Shown: positions 17,458-25,695, counted from the stretch's first letter. The stretch is DNA of 64,000 nucleotides from Kitasatospora kifunensis (GCF_014203855.1 NZ_JACHJV010000001.1:3844001-3908000), one strand, 5' to 3'. A program made the numbers and translations. The notes: a model not told the origin generated them from the sequence alone.

Positions 17458-18789
17458 TCAGGTGGCGTGGATGTCGGTCTCGGCGTGGGCGAAGGCGTCC
17501 GCGACGGGCGAGTGGTAGGCGGCCGCCAGGCGGAGCACGCGGCAGGTCTCGGTCTCGAAGTCGAGGTCCGCGAAGCTGCCCGCCACCTCGGCCGCCGGGC
17601 CTCCCGCCGGGACCTGGCCGGCCAGCCGCTGTGCGCAGGTGGCGCGCAGCCACAGGGCCTCGGTCAGCGCTTCGGTCAGCGCCCGGGGCCGCTCGGGCGG
17701 TGCGAGGTCGGCCACCGGGCCGCCGGCCGGGCCAGTGGCCGGGCCGCCGGGCTGGACCGAGTCGCCGGCCGACGCGTGCTCGGCGGCTCGGGCCGCCCGG
17801 GCCCGCAACTCGTCGTCGGCGTAGCCGGCCAGCACCAGGGCCGCGTCCCTGATCTCGATCACCCGGCGGTGCAGCAGCACCCGAGGGCTGCGCCCGAGCG
17901 GGGCGGTCAGCACCACCTCGGGCACCGCGGCGGTGAGCGAGGCCCACAGCGGTCGCAGCCCGCGCACCGTGCGCCAGGCCCGCAGCGCATCGAGCGCGAC
18001 CCCGACCGCCGGGAGCGAACTGCCCAGCAGGACGAGCGCGATGGCCAGCCACTCGATGCCGTACAGCAGCGAGGCGCTCAGGAACATCGGCTGGTCGAAG
18101 AGGGCGAGCAGCACCTGGCAGACCCGCAGCACGGAGTAGCCGAAGCCGGCCGCCGTACCCACACCCAGTACCCACAGCCCGCTGCGCAGCCAGCCGGCCC
18201 CGGCCCGCAGCGCGTACGTCCCGAAGAGCCAACTGGCCACGCCCATCGCGGACCCCAGGTAGCAGGCCACGATGAGCGCGTAGATCGCGGCCGGCACCGA
18301 TCCCGGGTAGGCCTGGTAGAAGTCGGTGACCTCGCTGCTCTGCCGGATCAGCGCGAAGCTGACGACCAGTCCGAGCTGGGCCGCGAGCAGCACGACCAGC
18401 TGCGGCCTGCGCAGCCGGGGCGCCAGCTCGGGCCGGGCGGTCTCGGCCACGAAGGCGACCATCGCCGCGCAGGCGACCAGGCTGATCACATGCTTGATCG
18501 GCACCACGATGTTGTGCACACCGGCGGTCGCGTCGACCCAGGCGGTCAGGTTCGGCAGGCCCAGCGTGACCATGATCGTCACACCGGCGAAGGCGGTCCA
18601 CAGCATCCGCTGGCGCGGGTTGCGGACGGCCGCCGGCAGCCGCCAGACGGTCACCAGCCAGAGCATGGCCAGCACCACCACATGGCCGATCGGCAGGGGC
18701 GCGTTGGTGGCCGCCGAGGCGGCGGACAGGTAGGGAGCGGGCAGCGGTGGGGCGGTCATGGGCAGCGCCGTCATCAGGAGGGGGGTCAT
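17458..18789 (-). CDS. MAB_1171c-family (DUF6545) integral membrane protein
   Basis: A 443-residue protein with eight or so membrane helices in the first 260 residues and a cytoplasmic C-terminal domain from about 280. The opening of that domain, LRPLWASLTAAVPEVVL followed by LHRRVIEIRDAALVL, is typical of the MAB_1171c/DUF6545 group. Its biochemical role is unknown. In actinomycetes this family is usually found beside an ImmA/IrrE-type peptidase and an XRE regulator, as here. Several in-frame starts lie close together at the N-terminus, so the exact start is uncertain. Confidence 0.8.
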   Translation of the reverse strand: MTPLLMTALPMTAPPLPAPYLSAASAATNAPLPIGHVVVLAMLWLVTVWRLPAAVRNPRQRMLWTAFAGVTIMVTLGLPNLTAWVDATAGVHNIVVPIKHVISLVACAAMVAFVAETARPELAPRLRRPQLVVLLAAQLGLVVSFALIRQSSEVTDFYQAYPGSVPAAIYALIVACYLGSAMGVASWLFGTYALRAGAGWLRSGLWVLGVGTAAGFGYSVLRVCQVLLALFDQPMFLSASLLYGIEWLAIALVLLGSSLPAVGVALDALRAWRTVRGLRPLWASLTAAVPEVVLTAPLGRSPRVLLHRRVIEIRDAALVLAGYADDELRARAARAAEHASAGDSVQPGGPATGPAGGPVADLAPPERPRALTEALTEALWLRATCAQRLAGQVPAGGPAAEVAGSFADLDFETETCRVLRLAAAYHSPVADAFAHAETDIHAT

Positions 18790-18874
18790 CGGCAGGGGGG
18801 TCGGTGCGGGGCGGGCAGGTGCAGGGCGGGCAGGTGCGGGGCGGTCAGGCGCGGGGCGGTCGGGTCCGAGGCAG

Positions 18875-19507
18875 TCAGGTGCGGCGGGCCGGGTGGCCCA
18901 GGGCGTCGTTCAGGCGGGACAGGACCCCGGTGGAGGACGGCGAGGCGGCCTCGGCCCCCACCCGGGTGGCGCGCTCCAGGATCAGGGTGGCGAGCGACTC
19001 CGCGTCGGCCTCCTGGCGGCTGCCGTAGCCGTCGCGGGCCAGCAGCGAGAGCAGTCGGTCGGTGGCCAGGCCCAGCTCCAGGTCGGCGGCCCGGGCCGCG
19101 GCCTCGGCCTCGATCGCGGCGGCGGCCGCGGTGGCGATCGCACTCACGCCGTCAGCCGACAGCGCGAGCTCGGCCGACTCGGCAGGCACCACCAGGTCGG
19201 CGAGCGAGCTCGCCTCGGGGGAGACGTGGTTGAGCAGCATGTGCGAGATCTCGTGCAGCACGATCTGCGTCTTGAGGATCGGTGCCGCCCCGGCCTCGTA
19301 GAAGACCAGGTCGGCCGTGCCCAGGCTGACCCAGAGCCCGCACGGCAGGTCCGCGTCCGCGGCGTTCTCCACCGGCACCAGGTGCAGTGGCCGGCCACGC
19401 TCGCGCGCGATGGCCGCGCAGAACTCGGTGAGGTCGAAGGGGTTGGGCACGACGAGCCGATCCGCCAGCTGGGACAACTCGGACCGCGGCTGCCTGCGCC
19501 ATCTCAT
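18875..19507 (-). CDS. ImmA/IrrE-type metallopeptidase-like protein
   Basis: A 210-residue cytosolic protein with the zinc-peptidase motif HEISHMLLNH near residue 85, the HExxH core that defines ImmA/IrrE proteins. These proteases commonly cut an XRE-type repressor on a signal. The rest is helical and Ala-rich. I start at ATG 19507 (MRWRRQP), with GGAGAGGG upstream; the frame stays open to 19609 but that extension is not protein-like. Between this gene and the next (MAB_1171c) about 85 bases of G-rich short repeats occur. Its expected partner is the EspR-like regulator at 19956. Confidence 0.82.
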   Translation of the reverse strand: MRWRRQPRSELSQLADRLVVPNPFDLTEFCAAIARERGRPLHLVPVENAADADLPCGLWVSLGTADLVFYEAGAAPILKTQIVLHEISHMLLNHVSPEASSLADLVVPAESAELALSADGVSAIATAAAAAIEAEAAARAADLELGLATDRLLSLLARDGYGSRQEADAESLATLILERATRVGAEAASPSSTGVLSRLNDALGHPARRT

Positions 19508-19675
19508 GGCCGCCTGCCCTCTCCACTGTCGCTGCGCCGCCGCTCGATCGCCGCGGCCGCCGGCCGCTCCCGGACGATCGAGCCTGAAGCTTAGACCGGC
19601 CGGTCTCAAACGCTCGGTCGAGAGCTTAAACGTTTCGCCGAGCGGCGGTCACGTGCGGTGCTGTGCAGGTGCTGT

Positions 19676-19837
19676 AAGAGGGTCCGGCAGTAGGGGGCCG
19701 GGTGAAGGAGCGGCGTCCGGGCCGAGTCTGGGCGGCGCCGACGAGGGAGCCACTGCGGAGCATTGGCGACTGAGGAGAAGCCGTCCAGGCGAGAGTCCGG
19801 GCGTCGCGACGCCGGCCCCCTACTGCCGGACCCTCTT
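19676..19837. repeat. 162-bp palindromic element with 26-bp perfect ends
   Basis: Perfect 26-bp inverted ends (19676-19701 and 19812-19837) enclose 110 bases whose halves also match each other imperfectly, for example ctgggcggc against ctggacggc and gccactgc against gccaatgc. The ends share gagggtccg-cagtagggg with the short hairpin at 1103-1148. The design matches a miniature inverted-repeat element or a very long hairpin terminator. No clear target-site duplication is visible. Confidence 0.65.
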
Positions 19838-19871
19838 TGGGGTGCGTACGGCCTCCTGCACGGCTCGAACC

Positions 19872-19914
19872 AGTCCACGCGGGAAACAGTCCACGCGGGA
19901 ACGAGTCCACGCGG
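19872..19914. repeat. Three 16-bp-spaced direct repeats
   Basis: agtccacgcggga occurs at 19872-19884 and 19888-19900, and agtccacgcgg at 19904-19914. The units lie between the EspR-like regulator and its peptidase partner. The regular spacing fits side-by-side binding of a protein, possibly that regulator, but nothing proves it. Confidence 0.5.
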
Positions 19915-19955
19915 CCCGCGAGCGCGCGGGTGGGCGGCAGTGGGTGCGGACCCGC

Positions 19956-20585
19956 TCAGGCCGAGCGGCTGCGCCCGCGCTTGGTGCGGCCCACCTCGGG
20001 CAGCCCTTCCACCTCCCTGACCTGGTCGACGATCGCCCGCAGCCCCTTGAGCGCACGCGGGGACAGGCCGGCCAGCCGGAAGGCGACCGCGCGAATGTCA
20101 CTGTCAGCAAGCACATCGGCCAGTTCGTCCGCCGGAGCGGACGCAGGGGTGGGCGCAGGGGTGGACGCAGCAGCGGACGCCCGCCCGGGCGCCTTGCGAG
20201 ACCCGGTGGCCGGGCTTGCGATAGCGCTCCCACCAGCCGGTTCGGCCGTCCCGGGGTCGGTGGCCTTCGCCTTCAGCTCGCGCACCCTGGCGTCCACCCG
20301 CTCCGCCACCGTGTCGTCCAGGAAGTAGCCGACCGGCACCCCGAAGAAGGCCGCGACGGCCTCCAGCGTCTTCACGGTCGGGTTGGTCTTGGCGCCCGTG
20401 CGGATCTGCTGGAGCGTGCCGTGCGAGACGGTCGGGCCGTCGGGCCCGGCCTGCTCACGGATCGCGTGCGCCACCTCGTGGTAGCTGAACGGGCCGCGTC
20501 CGGCCGGATGGATCTCCTGGAAGAGGTGGTCGAGTCTCTCCGCGATGGTGCGCCGGGGGTCCTTGGCCTGCTCGGGCATCGACAT
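19956..20585 (-). CDS. EspR-like XRE-family regulator
   Basis: A 209-residue DNA-binding protein. The N-terminal helix-turn-helix at about residues 12-80 includes RLDHLFQEIHPAGRGPFSYHE, the 'GTLQQIRTGAKTNPT' recognition area and FFGVPVGYFLDD, which match the layout of mycobacterial EspR. An Ala/Pro linker at about 95-135 leads to a C-terminal helical part, AVAFRLAGLSPRALKGLRAI, the dimerisation region in EspR. I start at ATG 20585, with AGGAG upstream. It heads a regulator/peptidase/membrane-protein set on the minus strand. Confidence 0.85.
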   Translation of the reverse strand: MSMPEQAKDPRRTIAERLDHLFQEIHPAGRGPFSYHEVAHAIREQAGPDGPTVSHGTLQQIRTGAKTNPTVKTLEAVAAFFGVPVGYFLDDTVAERVDARVRELKAKATDPGTAEPAGGSAIASPATGSRKAPGRASAAASTPAPTPASAPADELADVLADSDIRAVAFRLAGLSPRALKGLRAIVDQVREVEGLPEVGRTKRGRSRSA

Positions 20586-20748
20586 CGCCACTCCTGATCC
20601 CCCGGTCCGCGGGGCACGCCGCGGTTCACCCCTGTGCTCCGGCACTTGACGCTGTTCGTGTTGAAGGCCCCAGTATCCACTGAAATGGACGCCTCACACG
20701 AGCAGAACGGAAAACTCCCCGCCCCATCGTCACTTTCGGTTATCACGG

Positions 20749-20779
20749 TTGACAGGCCGGGGAGGGTTCAGCGTATGTT
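20749..20779 (+). promoter_or_regulatory. Sigma-70-like promoter
   Basis: TTGACA at 20749-20754 is followed 19 bases later by TATGTT at 20774-20779, a fit to the HrdB-type TTGAC / TAnnnT consensus with slightly long spacing. Transcription would begin near 20786. Confidence 0.55.
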
Positions 20780-20785
20780 CTGCGC

Positions 20786-20862
20786 AGGCCGTCCAACAAA
20801 ATAGACGGCACGGGGGACGGCGCGCGGTCACACGGGGGTTGACCGCGCGCCGTCAGCTTTTT
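20786..20862 (+). ncRNA. Candidate small RNA of about 77 nt
   Basis: Behind the promoter at 20749-20779 comes a small hairpin (ccgtc/gacgg, 20789-20808), then a perfect 15-bp stem (20816-20830 with 20840-20854, nine-base loop) and five T residues at 20858-20862, a strong terminator. No protein gene lies between promoter and terminator. An alternative is a nine-codon leader from ATG 20775 (MFCAGRPTK), which has GGGGAGGG eight bases upstream but would need an earlier transcript start. Attenuation of the HAD gene at 20948 is also possible. On the minus strand the loop is C-rich, distantly like 6C RNA. Confidence 0.45.
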
Positions 20863-20875
20863 CCGCACCACGCCT

Positions 20876-20898
20876 GGAGGGCCCGCCAAGGGCCCTCC
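20876..20898. repeat. Short hairpin with GGGTCCGCC-like neighbour
   Basis: A 9-bp perfect stem (20876-20884 with 20890-20898) with a five-base loop. It is followed by ccaccggcggaccctt, again close to the hairpin arms at 1103-1148 and 19676-19837. Confidence 0.5.
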
Positions 20899-20947
20899 AC
20901 CGGCGGACCCTTCAAGGCGGCCAGGCGGCACCTGCGAGGATGGACGG

Positions 20948-21805
20948 GTGACTCAGGCAGCCGTACGCCCCCGACTGATCGCCACCGACCTCGACGGCAC
21001 GTTGCTGTGCCAGGGCGGTACCGTCTCCACCCGCACGGCCACCGCGCTGACGGCGGCCGAAGAGGCCGGCCTCCAGGTGGTCTTCGTCACCGGTCGCCCG
21101 CCGCGCTGGCTGCGGCTGCTGAGCGAGCACATCGGTGCCCACGGCGTGGCGATCTGCTCCAACGGTGGCGCCGTCTTCGACGTCCGGCGCGAGCAGCTGC
21201 TGGAGACCTTCCCGCTCGCCGCCGACGACGCCCGCGCGGTGGTCGGCCGGCTGCGTGAGCGGCTGCCCGGGACGGCCTTCGCCTTCGAGTCCGCGGCCGG
21301 CCTGACCCGCGAGCCGCAGTACGAGGCGCTGATGTGGGGCGACGACAAGGCAGGGGCGGTCGCCCCGGCCGCGGAGCTGCTGGCGGACGCCACCACCGAC
21401 AGCGCCGCGGGCGCGGCCGTGGGCTGCTACAAGATCCTGGCCAAGCACCCGGGGCTGGACCCCGACCACTACCTCGCCGAGGCCCGCGCGGCCATCGGCC
21501 CGCTCGCCGAGATCACCCGCTCCAGCTCGATCGCCCTGCTGGAGATCAGCGCGAGCGGCGTCACCAAGGCCAGCACGCTGGCCCGCTGGTGCGCCGAGCA
21601 GGGGATCGACCGCACCGAGGTGGTGGCCTTCGGCGACATGCCCAACGACCTGGAGATGCTCGCCTGGGCCGGCACCTCCTACGCGGTCGCCAACGCCCAC
21701 CCCGAGGTGCTGGCCGCCGTGGCCCAACACACCCTGAGCAACCAGGACGACGGCGTGGCCCGGGTGATCGAAGAGCTGATCACCCGGACCACGACGGCGT
21801 TCTGA
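20948..21805 (+). CDS. HAD-superfamily hydrolase, Cof type
   Basis: A 285-residue cytosolic phosphatase of the Cof (HAD IIB) group. Motif [15 protein letters not shown] lies near residue 10, motif II FVTGRPPRW near 50, motif III SGVTKASTLARW near 210 and the acid pair FGDMPNDLEML near 225. It is the second such enzyme in the window, after 274-1086; the shared motifs suggest related substrates. The start is GTG 20948. It stands alone, downstream of the small-RNA-like unit and converging on pstB. Confidence 0.9.
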   Translation: MTQAAVRPRLIATDLDGTLLCQGGTVSTRTATALTAAEEAGLQVVFVTGRPPRWLRLLSEHIGAHGVAICSNGGAVFDVRREQLLETFPLAADDARAVVGRLRERLPGTAFAFESAAGLTREPQYEALMWGDDKAGAVAPAAELLADATTDSAAGAAVGCYKILAKHPGLDPDHYLAEARAAIGPLAEITRSSSIALLEISASGVTKASTLARWCAEQGIDRTEVVAFGDMPNDLEMLAWAGTSYAVANAHPEVLAAVAQHTLSNQDDGVARVIEELITRTTTAF

Positions 21806-21860
21806 CGACTCGCCACCCCTGCCGGTCGCCCCTGCCGGCTACCCCTGACGGCCAACTCGG

Positions 21861-22682
21861 TCAGCCGAAGCGCCCGTTGACGTAGTCCGCGGTGCGCTGA
21901 TCGACCGGGTCGGTGAACAGCTGCTCGGTCGGCCCGGCTTCGACGATCCTTCCCGGGGTGTCGTGGGTGGCCAGGAAGAACGCGCAGGACTGCGAAACCC
22001 GCTGCGCCTGCTGCATGTTGTGGGTGACGATCACGATGGTCAGCCGACCGCGCAGCTCCGCGATGGTCTCCTCGACCCGGCGGGTGGAGGTCGGGTCGAG
22101 CGCCGAACACGGCTCGTCCATCAGCAGGATCTCCGGCTCGACCGCCAACGAGCGGGCGATGCACAGCCGTTGCTGCTGACCGCCGGAGAGCGCACCGCCC
22201 GGGGTGCCGAGCCGACTGCTGACCTCGTTCCACAGGCCGGCCCGGCGCAGGCTCTCCTCGATCAGGTGTTCGCGGTACTCCTTGCTCACCTTGATGCCGG
22301 CCAGCTTGAGCCCGCTGGCCACGTTGTCGCCGATCGACATCGCCGGGAACGGGTTGGGCCGCTGGAAGACCATCCCGATCCGGCGGCGCACCTCGGTGGG
22401 CCGCCGGCCGTGCGCGTAGACGTCCTCGCCCTCCAGCAGGACCTCGCCGGCCAGTTGGGCACCGCGGACCATCTCGTGCATTCGGTTGAGGATGCGCAGG
22501 TAGGTGGACTTGCCGCAGCCGGAGGGCCCGATCAGCGCGGTGACCTCGCCGGCCGCCATGGTGAGCGAGACCCGCTCCAGCACCTTGTGCGAGCCGAACC
22601 AGGCGGAGATGTCCCGGGTCGCGAGGCCGCTGAGCCGGGCCGGCTCCGCCGCGCGGGGCTCCTGGGAGACGGTGATGGTCAT
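21861..22682 (-). CDS. pstB: Phosphate-type ABC transporter ATP-binding protein (PstB-like)
   Basis: A 273-residue ATPase close to PstB. Walker A is GPSGCGKSTYLRILNRM near residue 52, the signature LSGGQQQRLCIARSLA near 165, and Walker B ILLMDEPCSALDPTSTRRVEE. The last two, with FTDPVDQRTADYVNGRFG at the end, are PstB hallmarks. It would drive import through the PstC-PstA pair at 25696-28067. It is the last gene of a long minus-strand locus, 12 bases after the sortase-like gene; that gene between PstA and PstB is unusual. No phoU is present. Confidence 0.88.
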   Translation of the reverse strand: MTITVSQEPRAAEPARLSGLATRDISAWFGSHKVLERVSLTMAAGEVTALIGPSGCGKSTYLRILNRMHEMVRGAQLAGEVLLEGEDVYAHGRRPTEVRRRIGMVFQRPNPFPAMSIGDNVASGLKLAGIKVSKEYREHLIEESLRRAGLWNEVSSRLGTPGGALSGGQQQRLCIARSLAVEPEILLMDEPCSALDPTSTRRVEETIAELRGRLTIVIVTHNMQQAQRVSQSCAFFLATHDTPGRIVEAGPTEQLFTDPVDQRTADYVNGRFG

Positions 22683-22694
22683 CGAACGGGTCCT

Positions 22695-23639
22695 TTAGTA
22701 GAGGTTGGGCAGCAGGGCGGCGACGTTCTCGTAGCAGGCCCAGAGCAGCGCGGCCAGGATCGGGGTGAAGGTCAGGTAGGCCGCCCGCCGGACCCAGTAG
22801 CGCACCGCCAGCGTGGCGAGCAGCACCGCGCCCAGCAGGGCGGCGCCCCAGAGCTGGAAGGCGGCCAGCGCCCCGATGTCCTGGGCCAGCGCGTGGTCGG
22901 CGGCCACCTGGGCGGGCCGACCCTGCGGGTTGGGCTGCGGGTCGCCGCTGAGGCGGGCCCCGACCAGCACGGTACTGGTCGGGATCCAGCCGGAGTTGCT
23001 GGTGGTGAGCACCAGCCGGTCGGGGTCGGGGTCGCGCACCGGATGCGTGCCGTCGCCGTAGATGTTGACGGTGTAGGTGAACTGGCCCTGCCCGGTGGAG
23101 ACGAAGATCTGGTCACCGACCCGCAGTTCGGACAGCCGCCCGAACGGCGACCCGAACGAGGCGCCGCGTCCGAACAGGACGGACACCCCGGCCTGCCCCG
23201 GCAGCGCGGTGTCCCGACGGTGGCCGGGCCCGCGCATCAGGTCGCGCCCGGTGGTGCCCTCCACCACCACGACGTGGTGCAGCCCGATCTTCGGGATGTC
23301 GATGATCGCCACCGGCTTGCCGTCCGCCGCCGATCCCACCGGCGCGGTGGCCTGGGCGAGTTGGTAGCGGAAGGTCCGGTAGGCGGCCGCCTGGTAGTGC
23401 GCCTCCTGCAGTGGGGAGAGCGCGGTCAGGTAGACGGCGAAACCGAGCAGCAGGGCGGAGAGCAGGGTGGTGGCCCAGGCAGCCTGGAGCAGCAGGCGAC
23501 GCCGGCGGGAGGGCCCGAATGACTGGACCGACGGCTCGTCAACTACCGCAGGCATGGCCGTTTCCAGCACCACGGTGTCGTCCGTCCCGCTGCTGCCCGT
23601 GCTCGCCGGGGCCGCCGTCGGCGCGGTGGGCGCGGTCAT
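22695..23639 (-). CDS. Sortase-fold membrane protein lacking catalytic residues
   Basis: A 314-residue protein with an N-terminal helix at about 52-72, a class E/F-like sortase domain at about 105-235 and two or three C-terminal helices (about 250-310). The frame matches sortases (GPGHRRDTALPGQAGV, FGSPFGRLSELRVGDQIFV, RLVLTTS). However, the catalytic His segment (normally AGHR) reads FGRGAS, and the TLxTC cysteine is replaced in VLTTSNSG. Transpeptidation therefore looks impossible. It overlaps the end of the stalked binding protein by four bases (23636-23639), so a structural role in that complex is a reasonable inference. Confidence 0.75.
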   Translation of the reverse strand: MTAPTAPTAAPASTGSSGTDDTVVLETAMPAVVDEPSVQSFGPSRRRRLLLQAAWATTLLSALLLGFAVYLTALSPLQEAHYQAAAYRTFRYQLAQATAPVGSAADGKPVAIIDIPKIGLHHVVVVEGTTGRDLMRGPGHRRDTALPGQAGVSVLFGRGASFGSPFGRLSELRVGDQIFVSTGQGQFTYTVNIYGDGTHPVRDPDPDRLVLTTSNSGWIPTSTVLVGARLSGDPQPNPQGRPAQVAADHALAQDIGALAAFQLWGAALLGAVLLATLAVRYWVRRAAYLTFTPILAALLWACYENVAALLPNLY

Positions 23640-25636
23640 CGCGGCCCCCCGGCGGAACCGGCGTCGGACTGGCGACGGCGACGCAGCCAGCCCCCGAGGA
23701 ACGGTGGAACGGCCACCACGGCGAGCAGTTCAACCGCGGTGATGGTGCTCAGCGCCCAGTTCTGCGGAGCGCCACCGACGTTGACCACGCTCGCCGCGAC
23801 ATCACTCGCGCCGCCACCGCCGCCACCGGCCGCGACCACCTCGCCGGTCTGCGGGTCGATGGTGGTCCCGCCGCCGCCGGAACCCGAGCCGTCACCGGTG
23901 CCGCCGCCCGCCGCGCCGCCACCGCCGCCCGAGCCGCCAGCACCGCCTGCGCCACCGGTCCCCGAACCACCGCCGCTCGTCGTGCCGTTGGCGGATCCAC
24001 CGGTGCCACCGGATCCACCTGAGCCACCTGAGCCACCAGTGCCGCCCCCGCCCTTGCTGCCGCCGGTGCCCGACCCCGTCTTTCCGGTACCGCCACCGGT
24101 TGCGCCCCCGCCCGCACCGCCCGTGCCACCCGAGCCGCCGCCACCGCCACTGGCGCCGCCGCCCGCACCGCTGCCGCCACCCGTGCCGCCGCCGGAGCCG
24201 CCCGAAACACCGCCGGAGCCCGAACCGGTGGGCGTGCCCGTGGGGTTGCTGCGGTTGCAGGTCAGCGGTTCACCCTGATAGTCGCACTGGTTGGGCATCG
24301 GGGCGTTGGTCAGGATGGTCAACTGACCCGAGGAGTCGAAGGTCGGGTTGGCGCAGTTGTTCAGCGTGTTGGGATCGACGTTGCCGTTGTATCCCGGAAT
24401 GTGGGTGACCTGGAGCAGCCCACCGCGCACCAGCCCGCGCGGGATCGGGGAGTAGCCGATCGAGTCGATGCCGCTCTTGCCGGTCGCCTGGCCCGCGCAG
24501 AGCACGTAGTCCAGGTACTGGCTCAGCGCCGCGCCCTTGGCGGGGGTGAAGCGCGGCACCTGTGGCAGGCCGCTGCCGTCGCGCGGGACGATCACGTAGC
24601 TGTAGCTGGAGATCGGGTAGGAGCGCTTGTCGGGGTTGGTGTAGACGCCGTCGAGGTCCTGCTGCAGGAAGTTGGGGTCGGTCGGCGGGGTGTTGTCGTC
24701 GACGCCGCGGATCTTCGCGGCGGTCAGCGCGACCGCCACGTTGGAGGCGGTGGGCAGCGTGTAGTACCCGGCCGGGTTGAGCACCTTGACCACCGGCCAG
24801 CCGCTGGTCAGCGCGAAGGCGTACTCGTCGTAGCCGATCGCGCCCGTGTCGGCGGGCTGCTCGATGTAGTGCGCGACCTGGTCGGAGCCGTTCTGCGCGA
24901 TCATCCGGCCGGAGGGCGGGAAGAACTCGGTGTAGTCGCCGCAGCTCACCTGGTTGACGCGTCGGCAGTACTGGTCCCACTGCCCCTGGTGGGTGTGCTC
25001 CATCCAGCGGCTGAACTGCGCGGTGGCGCCGGAGCCGTCGGAGCGGATCACCGGTGTGATCTGCAGGTGCGGCAGCGTCTTGCCGTAGGACGCGGTGATC
25101 GACTGGTCATCCCACCAGGTGACCTTCCCGGTGAAGATGTCCACGATGTTCTGCGGGGAGAGCCGCAGGTCGGTGATCTGCTTGCCGCCGATCGACAGGT
25201 TGTACATGAAGGCGGTGCCACCGGCGGTGATCGGCACGTAGGAGTAGTTGTAGGTCGGGTTCTCCGCGTTGCCGATGCCGGCCCCGTGCTGGTCCTGGGA
25301 GGCCCCGTTGTCGCTCGCGGTGCGGAACGGGACGTCGGAGGCGGTGAAGTCGTCCTGGCCGTTCTCCCACTGCTGGCGTCCGGCCGCCGAGCCGTTCGGG
25401 TTGAAGTTGAGGTTGATGCCCTGGTCGGCGACGTCGGTGCGCCACTTCTCGATGGCCGGTCCCGCCCAGCTCGAACCGTCGGCGTTCAAGGTGGTGGACG
25501 CGAATGCGGTCCCGCTCCCGCCGAGCAGCAGGGCGAGGACGGTGAGCGAGAAGGAGAGCAGCAGGGCCAGCGTCCGGCCGGCCCCTCGACGGGCGCCCGG
25601 TGCGCGGGCGGGGCGGTGAGCGGTGGCCCACGGCAT
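23636..25636 (-). CDS. Stalked, membrane-anchored PstS-like binding protein
   Basis: A 666-residue surface protein. A signal peptide ends near residue 46 (TAFAST), and a PstS-type periplasmic-binding domain spans about 47-460 with LNADGSSWAGPAIEKW, NGSAAGRQQW, VIRSDGSGATAQFSRWM and GAIGYDEYAFAL. A roughly 150-residue Gly/Ser/Thr stalk follows, then one membrane helix and an RRRR tail. No LPXTG motif is present, so anchoring is by the helix. GGAGGAACC precedes ATG 25636; the frame is open far upstream but only as antisense noise over PstA. The stalk would lift the binding domain through the thick wall. Confidence 0.85.
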   Translation of the reverse strand: MPWATAHRPARAPGARRGAGRTLALLLSFSLTVLALLLGGSGTAFASTTLNADGSSWAGPAIEKWRTDVADQGINLNFNPNGSAAGRQQWENGQDDFTASDVPFRTASDNGASQDQHGAGIGNAENPTYNYSYVPITAGGTAFMYNLSIGGKQITDLRLSPQNIVDIFTGKVTWWDDQSITASYGKTLPHLQITPVIRSDGSGATAQFSRWMEHTHQGQWDQYCRRVNQVSCGDYTEFFPPSGRMIAQNGSDQVAHYIEQPADTGAIGYDEYAFALTSGWPVVKVLNPAGYYTLPTASNVAVALTAAKIRGVDDNTPPTDPNFLQQDLDGVYTNPDKRSYPISSYSYVIVPRDGSGLPQVPRFTPAKGAALSQYLDYVLCAGQATGKSGIDSIGYSPIPRGLVRGGLLQVTHIPGYNGNVDPNTLNNCANPTFDSSGQLTILTNAPMPNQCDYQGEPLTCNRSNPTGTPTGSGSGGVSGGSGGGTGGGSGAGGGASGGGGGSGGTGGAGGGATGGGTGKTGSGTGGSKGGGGTGGSGGSGGSGGTGGSANGTTSGGGSGTGGAGGAGGSGGGGGAAGGGTGDGSGSGGGGTTIDPQTGEVVAAGGGGGGASDVAASVVNVGGAPQNWALSTITAVELLAVVAVPPFLGGWLRRRRQSDAGSAGGPR

Positions 25637-25695
25637 GGCGGTTCCTCCGGTACGGAAAGCGGTTGTGAGGATGCGTCTGTTCCTGGGGCGGGCGC

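Larger units (their letters stand above)
19508..19955. other. 448-base gap splitting the regulator and peptidase genes
   Basis: No convincing gene is visible here. The gap holds a 162-bp palindromic element (19676-19837) and three 16-bp tandem units (19872-19914), both listed separately. The remainder, next to the peptidase start, may contain its promoter. Confidence 0.6.
20586..20947. other. Divergent intergenic region with an RNA-like unit
   Basis: The 362 bases separate the EspR-like gene and the second HAD gene. The left half (20640-20740) is less GC-rich and should contain the EspR-like promoter on the minus strand. The right half has a clear plus-strand promoter, a terminator hairpin and a further hairpin, listed separately. 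Confidence 0.6.

Noticed and set aside
19606..19910. Short open frames across the palindromic element
   Set aside because: They arise from the inverted ends, lack ribosome sites and show no protein-like composition.
23636..23760. LPXTG-type sorting signal on the stalked binding protein
   Set aside because: No LPXTG or LAXTG motif precedes the C-terminal helix, and the neighbouring sortase-like protein lacks its catalytic residues.
23800..24230. Gly-codon repeat region as a possible PE_PGRS-type or mobile sequence
   Set aside because: It stays in frame between a PstS-like domain and a membrane helix, so it is a protein stalk.
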